This document shows positions 21,425 to 30,470 of a stretch of 64,000 nucleotides of DNA, piece by piece. Numbering within the stretch: the first letter of the stretch is position 1; every line of letters starts with the position of its first letter. The notes below the pieces were generated by a model. The model was not told where the DNA came from, did no database searches, and saw nothing but the letters and a program-made list of their open reading frames with translations. The stretch is taken from the NCBI RefSeq assembly GCF_900156525.1, contig NZ_FTPS01000001.1, forward strand, positions 1,736,001-1,800,000, given 5' to 3'. Source of the stretch: Pontibaca methylaminivorans (GTDB lineage Bacteria; Pseudomonadota; Alphaproteobacteria; Rhodobacterales; Rhodobacteraceae). The position numbers and the translations under genes were made by a program.

Positions 21425-21808
21425 ATGGGCATCGGCAATCTTCTTCTGCGCACGGTTGGCTGGTGGGACCGGCAAACGATCAACACCCAGCTTTTCACCT
21501 GGCGCAAGGGGATCAAGGTCGGCGAGGATGAACAGGGCAACGTGTTCTACCGCAACGCCGATGACAGCAAGCGCTGGGTGATCTTCAACGGCGAGATCGA
21601 GGCGACCCGGGTCGGGCCGGGCTGGCAAGGCTGGCTGCACCGCACCTGGGACGAGCCGCCCAGTGAAAAGCCGCTGCCGCAGAAGACCTGGGAAAAGCCG
21701 CATCTCGAGAACCTGAGCGGCACCATGCTGGCCTATGCGCCGGCCGGGTCGATCCGCCGCGTCGCGCCGGTGGAACGGCGCGATTACGAAGCCTGGACCC
21801 CGGAATGA
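21425..21808 (+). CDS. NADH:ubiquinone oxidoreductase NDUFA12 (B17.2) subunit
   Basis: A 127-residue accessory subunit of respiratory complex I, found in mitochondria and alphaproteobacteria. Diagnostic stretches are KVGEDEQGNVFYRNADDSKR, RWVIFNGEIEATRVGPGWQG and WLHRTWDEPPSEK. The C-terminus ends PVERRDYEAWTPE, as in the family. It is away from the nuo operon, which is usual, and heads a run with mlaD and the DUF2155 gene. Confidence 0.94.
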   Translation: MGIGNLLLRTVGWWDRQTINTQLFTWRKGIKVGEDEQGNVFYRNADDSKRWVIFNGEIEATRVGPGWQGWLHRTWDEPPSEKPLPQKTWEKPHLENLSGTMLAYAPAGSIRRVAPVERRDYEAWTPE

Positions 21809-21829
21809 CCGCAAGCCGGAGACTGCTTC

Positions 21830-22288
21830 ATGTCCTATAAGCCGACCGAGGTTCTCGTTGGTGCGCTGGTGCTGGTCGCGGCCGTCGGGTTCGTGCTTTT
21901 TGCCGGCCAGAAGACCGGATTCGCCTCGCGCGGCAGCGACAGCTATCCGCTGCATGCAAGCTTTCGTTCGCTCGACGGGGTGAGCGTCGGCACCGAGGTT
22001 CGCCTGGCCGGGGTGCGTGTGGGCAGCGTGACCGACATGCGTCTGAACCCTGAAACGTACCGCGCGGACGCGACCCTGTCGCTGCGCAAATCGGTGCGCA
22101 TTCCCGATGACAGCGCCGCCGCGGTCGCCTCCGAAGGGCTGCTTGGCGGGAATTTCGTCGAGCTTTCTCCCGGTGCCTCGTTCGATTACCTCGAGCCGGG
22201 CGGGGAAATCGTCGATACCCAAGGCTCGGTCAGCCTGATTTCGCTGCTGCTCAAGTTCGTCTCGGCAAGTGGCGGGGATGACAGATGA
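21830..22288 (+). CDS. mlaD: MlaD-type MCE-domain protein of phospholipid transport
   Basis: A 152-residue protein with one N-terminal membrane anchor (EVLVGALVLVAAVGFVLFAG) and a periplasmic MCE domain (LHASFRSLDGVSVGTEVRLA, GVRVGSVTDM, SEGLLGGNFVELSPG). MlaD forms the hexameric ring of the Mla ABC system that moves phospholipids between membranes. The partner genes mlaFEB are not in the window. It overlaps the next gene by ATGA. Confidence 0.93.
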   Translation: MSYKPTEVLVGALVLVAAVGFVLFAGQKTGFASRGSDSYPLHASFRSLDGVSVGTEVRLAGVRVGSVTDMRLNPETYRADATLSLRKSVRIPDDSAAAVASEGLLGGNFVELSPGASFDYLEPGGEIVDTQGSVSLISLLLKFVSASGGDDR

Positions 22289-22662
22289 TCCGCGCCGTGC
22301 TGGCCGTTCTGGTCCTGCTGTCAGGTCCGGCTGCGGTGCTGGCGCAAAGCACACAGCAGACGCGGGCGCAATCCGGCCTTGGCGTGCTGCTTCGCGGTCT
22401 CGACAAGGTGAACGGCGAAACCGTCGACGTGGAGATTCCCTGGGGCGGAACGCTTGACGTTTTCGGGCTGAGCGTGACCGCCGAGGATTGCCGCTATCCG
22501 GCCGAAAACCCGACCGGCGACGCCTTTGCCCTGCTCGGCATCAAGGATCGGGTGAGCGGCGAGGACGTGTTCCACGGCTGGATGGTGGCATCGTCGCCGG
22601 CGCTGAATGCGCTTGACCACAACCGCTATGATGTCTGGGTGTTGCGCTGTATGATTTCCTGA
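22285..22662 (+). CDS. DUF2155 domain-containing exported protein
   Basis: A 125-residue protein with a clear signal peptide (MIRAVLAVLVLLSGPAAVLA, cleavage near residue 20) and the DUF2155 core LRGLDKVNGETVDVEIPWGG, then EDCRYPAENPTGDAFA, ending with FHGWMVASSPALNALDHNRY. The family is confined mainly to alphaproteobacteria; function unknown, periplasmic or envelope-associated. It is coupled to mlaD and runs 37 bases into the 3' end of the converging aat gene. Confidence 0.9.
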   Translation: MIRAVLAVLVLLSGPAAVLAQSTQQTRAQSGLGVLLRGLDKVNGETVDVEIPWGGTLDVFGLSVTAEDCRYPAENPTGDAFALLGIKDRVSGEDVFHGWMVASSPALNALDHNRYDVWVLRCMIS

Positions 22663-23258
22663 GCGGTGCCGATCGGCGGGCCGAGGAAATCCGCTTCCCG
22701 CGCCGTGGCCTCGTCGAGGCGGCGGAAATATTCGTCGCGCGGGATTTCAACCGCCCCCAGGCTTTCCAGATGGGACGTGGTGAACTGCGTATCGAACAGG
22801 GTGAACCCCCCGAGCCGGAGCCGGTCCACCAGCCAGGCCAGCGCCAGCTTTGATCCGTCGCGGCGGTGTGAAAACATGCTTTCGCCACAAAACGCGGCGC
22901 CGATGCAGACCCCGAACACGCCACCGGCCAGCTCGCCCTGTTCGCGGATTTCCACCGAATGGGCATGGCCCGCGGCAAACAGCGCAAGGTAAAGCGCCCG
23001 CAGTTCGGCGTTGATCCAGGTCTCCTCGCGTTCGGCGCAGGCATTGACCACGGCGGCGAAATCCTGGTCGATCGTGACCTCGAAACCGCCGCGCCGCATC
23101 CGCCGCGCGAGGCTGCGGGAGATGTGGAACCCGTCAAGCGGGATGATCCCCCGCTCCATGGGGTTGACCCAGAACACCCGCTGGCTGTCCCGGGCGCGCG
23201 CCATCGGAAATACGCCCTCGCGATAGGCGTAGAGCAGCACATCCGGGGTGAGTTTCAT
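22626..23258 (-). CDS. aat: leucyl/phenylalanyl-tRNA-protein transferase
   Basis: Adds Leu or Phe from charged tRNA to proteins with N-terminal Arg or Lys, marking them for ClpAP by the N-end rule. Family signatures are present: LLYAYREGVFPMARARD, WVNPMERGIIPLDGFHISRS, TWINAELRALYLALFAAGHA and GESMFSHRRDGSKLALAWLV. Length 210 is typical. It overlaps the DUF2155 gene tail to tail and is followed upstream by accC with a gap of 12 bases. Confidence 0.96.
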   Translation of the reverse strand: MKLTPDVLLYAYREGVFPMARARDSQRVFWVNPMERGIIPLDGFHISRSLARRMRRGGFEVTIDQDFAAVVNACAEREETWINAELRALYLALFAAGHAHSVEIREQGELAGGVFGVCIGAAFCGESMFSHRRDGSKLALAWLVDRLRLGGFTLFDTQFTTSHLESLGAVEIPRDEYFRRLDEATAREADFLGPPIGTAQEIIQRNTQTS

Positions 23259-23270
23259 CCTGCCCCGCCG

Positions 23271-24623
23271 TCAGCCTTCGCCGAGATGGGTTTCCAGCCA
23301 CTGTTCCAGCCAGTGGATGTTGTATTGCCCGCTGTGGATGTCGGGTTCGGCGAGCAGTGCGTGAAAAAGCGGCACGGTGGTGTCCACCCCATCCACGATC
23401 AGTTCCCCGAGCGCCCGGTGCAGCCGCGCCAGCGCCTCCGAACGGTCGCGCCCGTGCACGATCAGCTTGCCGATCAGGCTGTCGTAATAGGGCGGGATCA
23501 CATAGCCGTCGTAAAGCGCCGAATCGACCCGCACCCCGAGCCCGCCCGGCGCGTGGTATTGCGTGATCCGCCCCGGACTCGGCGTGAAGTTCGGCAACCG
23601 CTCGGCGTTGATGCGGACCTCGATCGAATGGCCGTTGATGGTCAGATCGCCCTGATGAAACGACATCGGCAGTCCGGCGGCGACGCGGATCTGCTCGCGC
23701 ACGAGGTCAACCCCGAAGATCGCCTCGGTGACCGGGTGCTCGACCTGCAGCCGCGTGTTCATCTCGATGAAATAGAAATCGCCGTTTTCATAAAGAAACT
23801 CGATCGTGCCCGCCCCCGCATAGCCGAGTTCGGCCACCGCATTGGCGCAGAGCCGGCCGATCCGTGCGCGTTCCTGTTCCGAGATGACCGGGCCGGGCGC
23901 TTCCTCAAGCACCTTCTGGTGCCGGCGCTGCAGCGAGCAGTCGCGCTCGCCAAGATGCACCGCCCCGCCCCGGCCGTCGCCGAAGATCTGCACCTCGATA
24001 TGTCGCGGCGTGGCGAGGTATTTTTCGAGATAGACGGCATCGTTGCCGAAATTTGCCTTGGCCTCGGCCCGGGCGGTGCGGAAGGCGCGCTCCATCTCTT
24101 CTGGATCGTTCGCAACCTTCATGCCCTTGCCGCCACCGCCGGCGGTGGCCTTGATGATCACCGGATAGCCGATCTCGCCGGCGACCTGCAGCGCGTCTTC
24201 GAGCGAGGCGACGCCGCCCTCGCTGCCCGGAACACAAGGCACCCCGAGCCGGCGCATGGTTTCCTTGGCGGTGATCTTGTCACCCATGACGCGGATATGT
24301 TCGGCGCGGGGGCCGATGAAGGTCAGCCCGTGGTCCTCGACGATCTGGACGAAATTCGCGTTCTCCGAGAGGAACCCGTACCCCGGGTGGATCGCCTGGG
24401 CGCCGCTGATCTCGCAGGCGGCGATGATCGCCGGCACCGAAAGATAGCTCGCAGTGGCCGAGGGCGGGCCGATGCAGATCGATTCGTCGGCCATGCGCAC
24501 ATGCATCGCATCCGCATCGGCGGTGGAGTGGACGGCGACCGAGGCAATGCCCATCTCGCGGCACGCCCGCACCACCCGGAGGGCGATTTCTCCGCGATTG
24601 GCGATCAGGATCTTTTCGAACAT
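23271..24623 (-). CDS. accC: acetyl-CoA carboxylase biotin carboxylase subunit
   Basis: Carboxylates biotin on AccB using ATP and bicarbonate, the first half-reaction of fatty-acid synthesis. The 450 residues include the N-terminal EKILIANRGEIALRVVRACR, the Gly-rich loop KATAGGGGKGMKV of the ATP-grasp fold, and EMNTRLQVEHPVTE with the catalytic residues. It lies 11 bases after accB, the standard accBC operon. Confidence 0.97.
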   Translation of the reverse strand: MFEKILIANRGEIALRVVRACREMGIASVAVHSTADADAMHVRMADESICIGPPSATASYLSVPAIIAACEISGAQAIHPGYGFLSENANFVQIVEDHGLTFIGPRAEHIRVMGDKITAKETMRRLGVPCVPGSEGGVASLEDALQVAGEIGYPVIIKATAGGGGKGMKVANDPEEMERAFRTARAEAKANFGNDAVYLEKYLATPRHIEVQIFGDGRGGAVHLGERDCSLQRRHQKVLEEAPGPVISEQERARIGRLCANAVAELGYAGAGTIEFLYENGDFYFIEMNTRLQVEHPVTEAIFGVDLVREQIRVAAGLPMSFHQGDLTINGHSIEVRINAERLPNFTPSPGRITQYHAPGGLGVRVDSALYDGYVIPPYYDSLIGKLIVHGRDRSEALARLHRALGELIVDGVDTTVPLFHALLAEPDIHSGQYNIHWLEQWLETHLGEG

Positions 24624-24634
24624 CTGCGGCTGTC

Positions 24635-25141
24635 CTACTCGATGATGACGAGCGGGGTGCCGAATTCGACCGCTGCCCCGTCTTCGACGAGGATCCGCCG
24701 CACCGTGCCCGCCCGCGGTGCCGGGATGTGGTTCATGGTCTTCATCGCCTCGACGATCAGCAGCGTGTCGCCCTCGGCGACGGTGCCCCCCACGCTCACG
24801 AAGGGCGCGGCACCGGGTTCGGGCTGCATGTAGACCGTGCCGACCATGGGCGATGTGACGGCGCCCGGATGGTCCGCCGGATCTTCGGAAGCGGCGGCGG
24901 GCGCCGGAGCATCCGCCACGGGCGTTGCGCCATGAAAGGGAAGCGACGGCGCCGGCAGCAGCCCGGGCTGCGCCGCGGCCGGTGCTGCCGGAGCGGGTGA
25001 AAAGCGGCTGATGCGGACATTCAGGGTATTGTCGTCGCCATAATCGCGCTTCACCTGCAGTTCGGCGAGTTCATTCTCGCGCAGAAGCTCCGCCAATGCG
25101 CGGATGAAGCTCACATCGTTGTCGTGGTCGGGGTTGGTCAT
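24635..25141 (-). CDS. accB: acetyl-CoA carboxylase biotin carboxyl carrier protein
   Basis: Carrier subunit of 168 residues. The C-terminal biotinyl domain has the attachment Lys134 in [13 protein letters not shown]. The N-terminus ([20 protein letters not shown]) is the AccB dimerisation segment, linked by an Ala/Pro-rich hinge of about 45 residues. It heads accBC; the usual upstream aroQ is absent and a 404-base gap precedes it. Confidence 0.97.
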   Translation of the reverse strand: MTNPDHDNDVSFIRALAELLRENELAELQVKRDYGDDNTLNVRISRFSPAPAAPAAAQPGLLPAPSLPFHGATPVADAPAPAAASEDPADHPGAVTSPMVGTVYMQPEPGAAPFVSVGGTVAEGDTLLIVEAMKTMNHIPAPRAGTVRRILVEDGAAVEFGTPLVIIE

Positions 25142-25545
25142 GAATGTCCTCGGCGGGTTCGGAGCTGCGCCCGGGCAGCGGAAGCGAAGATTTCAACGTG
25201 GTTATAGGGTAAGGCGGGCGCAGTGGAAAGCGCCGTTACGCGCTGTTTCCGGCCCGCGGAGAGGGCCGGGGCGGCACAGGCGCATGGTTTGCGATGGATT
25301 TTGACAGTGTGGCGATGGGGGCGCTAGTCTTGACGGCAGTCCAGGTGCCGGGCGGATGATGTGCATGGCGGAGGAGGGCTGCGGATGATCCGCCACAAGG
25401 TTCCCGGCCACAGGGGTCGCGGGCCCGGCATGGCCGGTACGGGCCGCCTGGTTCAACCCGTGCGGCAAGGATCCGGACCCACAGGCTTCCGCGGCCGGAC
25501 GCTCCGGCGGGAACACCCCGCGGTGGCCGGATCGCGGGGCGCGCC
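25142..25545. other. 404-base non-coding gap between accB and the membrane-protein gene
   Basis: No convincing gene. It holds a hairpin CCGGCCC-N7-GGGCCGG at 25249-25269, an imperfect AGCGC/GCGCT stem at about 25229-25244, and a promoter-like pair at 25301-25329 reading rightward. The accB leader must lie at the left end. Short open frames here show no family features. Confidence 0.6.
25301..25329 (+). promoter_or_regulatory. candidate sigma-70-type promoter
   Basis: TTGACA at 25301-25306 and CTAGTC at 25324-25329 are separated by exactly 17 bases. The -35 element is perfect and the -10 is weak, as is common in alphaproteobacteria. It points toward the small membrane protein and sensor kinase, about 210 bases upstream of the first start codon. 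Confidence 0.45.
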
Positions 25546-25851
25546 ATGAGCCCCGAGGCGCGGCGCCGCCGCCGCCGGGAGAGCGTGTTCCACGAGCGCC
25601 GGATCTACCGCCGCCGCCGGGGGCGCGATGCGGCGCGGCTTCTGTCGGTGCTCGGCGCGGTCCTCTTTGCCCTGCCGCTGCTCTGGGAACGGGCCGGAAC
25701 GGACGGGGCCGTCGCCATGTCCTCGGCCGTCATCTACCTGTTCACCGCCTGGGTCGGGCTCCTGCTCGCGAGCTTCTGGGTCGGGTTCAGCGCCCGGCAC
25801 TGGGAACAGGACGGCGATACCGCCCCCGAGGACGGGGAGGACGGACCGTGA
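25546..25851 (+). CDS. small membrane protein preceding the sensor kinase
   Basis: A 101-residue protein I do not recognise. It has a very basic N-terminus (EARRRRRRESVFHERRIYRR), two hydrophobic segments (about residues 30-46 and 57-79) and an acidic tail. The stop overlaps the GTG start of the kinase (GTGA at 25848-25851), so the two are translationally coupled. Two-segment small proteins of this kind often accompany sodium:solute symporters, and the partner here is a symporter-kinase fusion; an accessory role is an inference. Confidence 0.72.
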   Translation: MSPEARRRRRRESVFHERRIYRRRRGRDAARLLSVLGAVLFALPLLWERAGTDGAVAMSSAVIYLFTAWVGLLLASFWVGFSARHWEQDGDTAPEDGEDGP

Positions 25852-28541
25852 CGTCGTTCAACCTCCTGGTCGGGGTCTGCCTCGGCTATGTCGCGCTGCT
25901 TTTCCTGGTCGCCTTCCTGGCCGATCGTGTCGCCGCGCAGGGCCGGGGGCGCTGGCTGCGCACGCCGCTGATCTATACCCTGTCGCTGTCGATCTACTGC
26001 ACCGCCTGGACCTTTTACGGCGCGGTCGGTTATGCGGTGCGCTCGGGCCTTGAGTATGTGACGATCTATCTTGGCCCGACCATCGTCATGATCGGCTGGT
26101 GGTGGGGCCTGCGCAAGCTCGTGCGCGTCGCCCGCAGCCAGCGGGTGACCTCGATCGCGGACCTTCTGTCGTCGCGCTATGGCAAGTCGAACACGCTGGC
26201 GGTCGGGGTCACGATCCTCGCCGTGATCGGCATCACCCCCTATATCGCGCTGCAACTGCAGTCGATCACCCTGTCCTTCGCGACCTTTGCCGAGGCCGAC
26301 AGCGCCAGCGACTGGCCCGAAATCTCGAGCGGGATCTGGGTCGCGATCGGGCTTGCCCTGTTCGCGATCCTGTTCGGAACCCGCAACCTTGACGCCAATG
26401 AACGCCACCACGGCATCATCACGGCGGTTGCGCTCGAAGCCGTGGTCAAGCTGGTGGCGCTGCTTGCGGTCGGCATCTTCGTGGTCTGGGGAATCGCGGG
26501 CGGCGTGGGCGATACCATGGCGCGCATCGACGCCTCGCCGCTCGGCGAATGGAGCGTCGAGCCCGGGCGCTGGAGCGCGATCATGTTCCTTGCCGCCGCC
26601 GCCTTCGTCTGCCTGCCGCGGATGTTCCAGGTGCTCGTGGTCGAGATCGACAACGAACGCCACCTGCGCACCGCCGGCTGGGCCTTTCCGCTTTACGTGC
26701 TGCTGATGAGCCTGTTCGTGGTGCCGATCGCGGCGATCGGGCTCGACCTGCTGCCCGAGGGCACGGACCCCGATCTTTTCGTGCTGACCCTGCCGCTGTC
26801 GCAGGGGCAGGAGAACCTCGCCATGCTGTCGTTCCTCGGGGGGTTTTCATCGGCCACCTCGATGGTGATCGTGGCCAGCATGGCGCTGGCCACGATGCTG
26901 TCCAATCATATCGTCATGCCGCTGTGGCTGTCCCGCCGCGGCGGGGCGGCGGCGGGGAGCGGCGATCTGCGCCATATCGTGCTGCGCGCGCGCCGCCTGG
27001 CCATCATCGCGGTGCTGGCGCTCGGCTATGCCTATTATCGCCTGTCCGGGGGCGGCGCGGGACTGGCGGCGATCGGGCTGGTTTCCTTTGCCGGCGTGGC
27101 GCAGATGGTGCCGCCGCTCGTCGGCGGGCTCTACTGGCGGGGGGCGACGCGCATCGGCGCGCTTGCGGGGCTGCTGGTCGGGTCGCTGTTGTGGCTTTAT
27201 ACCCTGTTCCTGCCGCAGTTCGTCGGTTTCATGCCCGAATCGATCGTGGCCGCGGGACCATTCGGCATCGCCTGGCTGCGCCCTCACGCGCTGTTCGGGA
27301 TCACCGGGCTCGATCCCATGACCCATGCGGTGGTCTGGAGCATGGCGCTCAATACGCTGGTCTTCGTGGGAGTTTCGCTGTTGACCGTGCCGGCGCCGCT
27401 CGAACGGCTGCAGGGCGCGCAATTCGTCAACGTGTTCGAACATTCGAGCGGCCTGCGCGGCTGGACCGGCTACGTCGCGCAGAGCGAGGATCTGCTGGTG
27501 ATGGCGCAGCGTATTCTCGGGGCCGAAGATGCGCGTGCCCTGTTCCGGCGCGAGGCCGAGGCGCAGGGGGTGCGCGGCCAGTTGCCCGAGCCGACGCCCG
27601 ATTTCCTCGAACGGCTCGAACGCCATCTCGCGGGGCTCGTGGGGGCCGCCGCGGCCCATGCGATGATCGGGCAGATCGTCGGCGGCACGTCGGTTTCGGT
27701 CGAGGACTTGCTGGCGGTGGCCGACGAAAGCGCCCAGATCCTCGAATATTCGAGCCAGCTCGAGGCAAAATCGGCCGAACTGAGCCGCACCGCGCGCCAG
27801 TTGCGCCAGGCCAATGCCATGCTGACCCGGCTTTCCGAACAGAAGGATGCCTTCCTCGGCCAGGTGAGCCACGAATTGCGCACGCCCATGACCTCGATCC
27901 GGGCCTTTTCCGAGATCCTGCGCGACACCGACGACCTGACCCCCGAGGAAAATACCCGCTATGCGGCGATCATCCACGACGAGGCGCTTCGCCTGACCAG
28001 GCTGCTTGACGATCTGCTGGATCTGAACGTGCTGGAAAGCGGCAAGGTGAGCCTGAACCTCAAGGACGGCAACCTTGCGCAGGTGCTGGACCGGGCGCTG
28101 TCATCCGCATTGGCCGGGGCCGACCGCGAACTTGTCGTGCGCCGCGATCCGGGGGCGGAGGATGTTGCGCTGCACACCGATCTTGACCGGCTGGCGCAGG
28201 TTTTCATCAATCTGGTGACGAATGCGCTCAAATACTGCAACGCCGAGGCGCCGGAGCTGCGAATTCGGGTGTCGCGCAACGGCCCGGATCTGGCGGTCGA
28301 TTTCATCGACAACGGACGCGGGCTCGGCCCCGAGGCGCAGGCGATGGTGTTCGAGAAATTCTATCGCGTCAGCGGCGAAAAGGCCGGCGGCGCGGGGCTT
28401 GGCCTCGCGATCTGCCGCGAGATCATGCAGCGTCTGGGCGGCGATATCACCTATCTGGCCGACGAGGGCGGCGGCGCCTTCCGCGTGAGCCTGCCACTGG
28501 CGCCGGGGCTGGCTGACGAGGCCGGATCAACGGTTTCGTAA
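25848..28541 (+). CDS. sodium:solute symporter-type sensor histidine kinase (CbrA-like)
   Basis: An 897-residue fusion. The first 500 or so residues form about 13 membrane segments of the SSS/SLC5 fold (SIYCTAWTFYGAVGYAVRSG, TSIADLLSSRYGKSNTLAVG). A linker of about 150 residues ends in a coiled coil. Then come the HisKA domain with phospho-acceptor His675 (SHELRTPMTSIRAFSEIL) and an HATPase domain (NLVTNALKYC, DNGRGLGPEAQ, GGAGLGLAICRE). No receiver domain is present and no response regulator is adjacent. CbrA-like kinases sense nutrient availability, sometimes transporting the ligand; the ligand here is unknown. Confidence 0.9.
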   Translation: MTSFNLLVGVCLGYVALLFLVAFLADRVAAQGRGRWLRTPLIYTLSLSIYCTAWTFYGAVGYAVRSGLEYVTIYLGPTIVMIGWWWGLRKLVRVARSQRVTSIADLLSSRYGKSNTLAVGVTILAVIGITPYIALQLQSITLSFATFAEADSASDWPEISSGIWVAIGLALFAILFGTRNLDANERHHGIITAVALEAVVKLVALLAVGIFVVWGIAGGVGDTMARIDASPLGEWSVEPGRWSAIMFLAAAAFVCLPRMFQVLVVEIDNERHLRTAGWAFPLYVLLMSLFVVPIAAIGLDLLPEGTDPDLFVLTLPLSQGQENLAMLSFLGGFSSATSMVIVASMALATMLSNHIVMPLWLSRRGGAAAGSGDLRHIVLRARRLAIIAVLALGYAYYRLSGGGAGLAAIGLVSFAGVAQMVPPLVGGLYWRGATRIGALAGLLVGSLLWLYTLFLPQFVGFMPESIVAAGPFGIAWLRPHALFGITGLDPMTHAVVWSMALNTLVFVGVSLLTVPAPLERLQGAQFVNVFEHSSGLRGWTGYVAQSEDLLVMAQRILGAEDARALFRREAEAQGVRGQLPEPTPDFLERLERHLAGLVGAAAAHAMIGQIVGGTSVSVEDLLAVADESAQILEYSSQLEAKSAELSRTARQLRQANAMLTRLSEQKDAFLGQVSHELRTPMTSIRAFSEILRDTDDLTPEENTRYAAIIHDEALRLTRLLDDLLDLNVLESGKVSLNLKDGNLAQVLDRALSSALAGADRELVVRRDPGAEDVALHTDLDRLAQVFINLVTNALKYCNAEAPELRIRVSRNGPDLAVDFIDNGRGLGPEAQAMVFEKFYRVSGEKAGGAGLGLAICREIMQRLGGDITYLADEGGGAFRVSLPLAPGLADEAGSTVS

Positions 28542-28587
28542 CCCGGCCGTGATTAGCCTTGTCCCTGCGGCAGAAGCGCGGGAACAG

Positions 28588-29727
28588 ATGAAGATCGCGA
28601 TGACAGAGACGGATGGTTCGGGGTCGGTATTGCGGCGCATGGTTGCCGGGGACGGGGACAATGCGAATCCGCCCGCCCGCCCGGTGCTGCGGGCCCTGCG
28701 AATGGGGTTTGCCCGTGCCGCGAATGATGCGCTCGACCTTGCGCTGTCGGTGATCGGGATCACGGCAGGGGCCTGCCGGTACGAGGATCTCGGGGCGCGG
28801 CTGCCGGCGGAGCGGCTGATGATTCTCATGGATGGTCCGGGTTGCGCGACCGCGGCGCTGCTCATGGACGGCCCGGCGCTGGCCGCGCTTGTGCAGCGGC
28901 AGACCATGGGGCGTGTCGCCGCCGCCCCGGCCCCGGCCGCGCCGCGCGCCTTTACCGATACCGATGCCGCGCTGGCCGCGCCGCTGATCGACGCCGCGCT
29001 GGCGCAGGTCAGCGCGTTGTGCGAAAGCGCCGAGGATCGCGCCCTGTTTGACGGGGTCCGCTTCGGCGCCCGCGCCCATGATCGTCATGGCCTGCTGGTC
29101 GCGCTCGAATCGGGGCCTTATCGCCTGTTCGACCTCACGCTGGATTTCGCGGGCGGGGCGCGGCAGGGGGCTGTCCTGCTCGTCCTGCCGGCGCCCGAAC
29201 CGGAACCGGACGCCACCCGGGGAGAGGGGGCCGAGCCGGGCCTTGCGGCCATGTTCGGCGTGGTGCGGGCCGAGCTTCTGGCCTCGGTCGGGCGCATCCG
29301 CCTGCCGCTTTGCGATCTCGCGGCGATGAAGGCCGGCGATCTCCTGCCGCTGCGGGGCAAGACGCTGCGCGAGGTCGAATTGCGCGCGATCGACGGCAAC
29401 GCGCGGGCGGCCGGGCGGCTTGGGCAGGTGCGGGGGATGCGCGCCGTGCGGCTCGAGACCCTTGCACCGGCCGGCGCCGAGAACGAGCCCTTCGCCGAAC
29501 GCCTGTTGGAGCGGGCGCCGCAGGGCACGGGCGACAGGCCGGTGGCGGAAGCGATGGCGGCCGCAGCGACGGGGCAGGCGATGGCGGGCGGTGCAGGCGG
29601 GGCAGGAATGGCGGGGCATTTGCCGGATGCCGATCTCGACCCGGCGGAGATCACCGCGCTGGCCGGGCTCGAGGAGGAGGGCGAAGCTGACGAGCCCGTG
29701 ACGGCCGGGCACCGTAGTGCGGGCTGA
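28588..29727 (+). CDS. SpoA (FliM/FliN C-terminal) domain protein
   Basis: A 379-residue protein. The region of about residues 215-300 reads like a SpoA domain (RIRLPLCDLAAMKAGDLLPL, then GQVRGMRAVRLETL), the fold of FliN/FliM and of type III secretion C-ring proteins. The N-terminal 200 residues are FliM-like only in the loosest sense. A tail rich in Ala/Gly ends the protein. No other flagellar gene is in the window. The ATG at 28588 is preferred; ATG at 28600 is an alternative. It follows the sensor kinase by 46 bases and may be in the same transcript. Confidence 0.65.
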   Translation: MKIAMTETDGSGSVLRRMVAGDGDNANPPARPVLRALRMGFARAANDALDLALSVIGITAGACRYEDLGARLPAERLMILMDGPGCATAALLMDGPALAALVQRQTMGRVAAAPAPAAPRAFTDTDAALAAPLIDAALAQVSALCESAEDRALFDGVRFGARAHDRHGLLVALESGPYRLFDLTLDFAGGARQGAVLLVLPAPEPEPDATRGEGAEPGLAAMFGVVRAELLASVGRIRLPLCDLAAMKAGDLLPLRGKTLREVELRAIDGNARAAGRLGQVRGMRAVRLETLAPAGAENEPFAERLLERAPQGTGDRPVAEAMAAAATGQAMAGGAGGAGMAGHLPDADLDPAEITALAGLEEEGEADEPVTAGHRSAG

Positions 29728-29755
29728 GGGCGGCTGTGCCGGCAGGACGGTGGAC

Positions 29756-30178
29756 TTACCGCGCGAGCTGCTCCAGGACCGGGCGCAGAAAACCCAGGTC
29801 ATATCCCCCGCGCAGCGCGGTCGCGAGGATCTCGTCCACCGGCATATGCCCGGCCTGTCCGAGCGCCCAGATCATCGTGCAGCGCGTGCCGGTCGCGCAA
29901 TAGGCAAGCACCGGCCCGGGGGCCGCCTCGATGATCCGGTTTTGCCGGGCGATGTTGTCCGGGGTCATGGTGTCACGCGTGAGTTCGAGCCGCTCGAAGG
30001 CGAGCCCCGCCTTTTCGGCCGCGGCCTGTATGTCGGCGGCCCGAATCTCGGGCGGAACCTCGCTGTCGGGGCGGTTGCAGATCACCGTGCCGAACCCGGC
30101 GGCGGCGATCCCGGGCAGGTCATCGGGGGTGATCTGGGGTGCGACATGATAGCGCGGGGTGATCTGACGAATGTCCAT
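29756..30178 (-). CDS. TIGR01244/DUF442 family phosphatase-like protein
   Basis: A 140-residue protein with the dual-specificity-like phosphatase loop YCATGTRCTMIW (Cys-x5-Arg pattern is altered to CATGTRC) and the family opening TPRYHVAPQITPDDLPGIAA, then GFGTVICNRPDSEVP. Members are often fused to beta-lactamase-fold sulfur dioxygenases (Blh) and linked to sulfide or oxidative stress; here the domain stands alone. Function is not established. It converges on the SpoA gene. Confidence 0.88.
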   Translation of the reverse strand: MDIRQITPRYHVAPQITPDDLPGIAAAGFGTVICNRPDSEVPPEIRAADIQAAAEKAGLAFERLELTRDTMTPDNIARQNRIIEAAPGPVLAYCATGTRCTMIWALGQAGHMPVDEILATALRGGYDLGFLRPVLEQLAR

Positions 30179-30310
30179 GCCGTTTGCCTTACGTTCGCAA
30201 ACCCGGCCTGTCCAGAGGCTGAATCGGCCTGTTTTTGCCGGGTCCGGCGCACCAGGCCTCGGGGCGCGAACAATCCATCGGTGAATTTCCGCCGACTGCT
30301 GCTCTCAACG

Positions 30311-30351
30311 CGTGATTTTTCGGGCATCACGTGGTATGTTAGCGCTATAAG
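30311..30351 (+). promoter_or_regulatory. inverted repeat and -10-like element upstream of the small gene at 30471
   Basis: CGTGAT (30311-30316) and ATCACG (30326-30331) form a perfect six-base inverted repeat with a nine-base spacer. TATAAG follows at 30346-30351, as a -10 element would, but the expected -35 position reads GGCATC. The arrangement suggests an activator site overlapping the -35 region. Evidence is positional only. Confidence 0.35.
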
Positions 30352-30356
30352 TCGAG

Positions 30357-30420
30357 GTTGACTGACAGGAGCGGACACATATGTCCTCAGTGAGGGCGGT
30401 AAGGCCGCTCAGCAGTCAAC
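30357..30420 (+). other. possible structured 5' leader
   Basis: GTTGACTG (30357-30364) and CAGTCAAC (30413-30420) are perfect eight-base complements enclosing two small hairpins: GGACA-CATA-TGTCC (30373-30386) and GCGG-N5-CCGC (30396-30408). The helix would begin near the expected transcription start after TATAAG. An ATG at 30381, in frame with the downstream gene and preceded by AGGAG (30367-30371), lies inside the first hairpin. It could be a regulatory leader or a longer coding region. Confidence 0.35.
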
Positions 30421-30470
30421 GCAGGGGAAATTCACGGAAATATTCGCTGCGACCGATCAGGGGGATTGTC

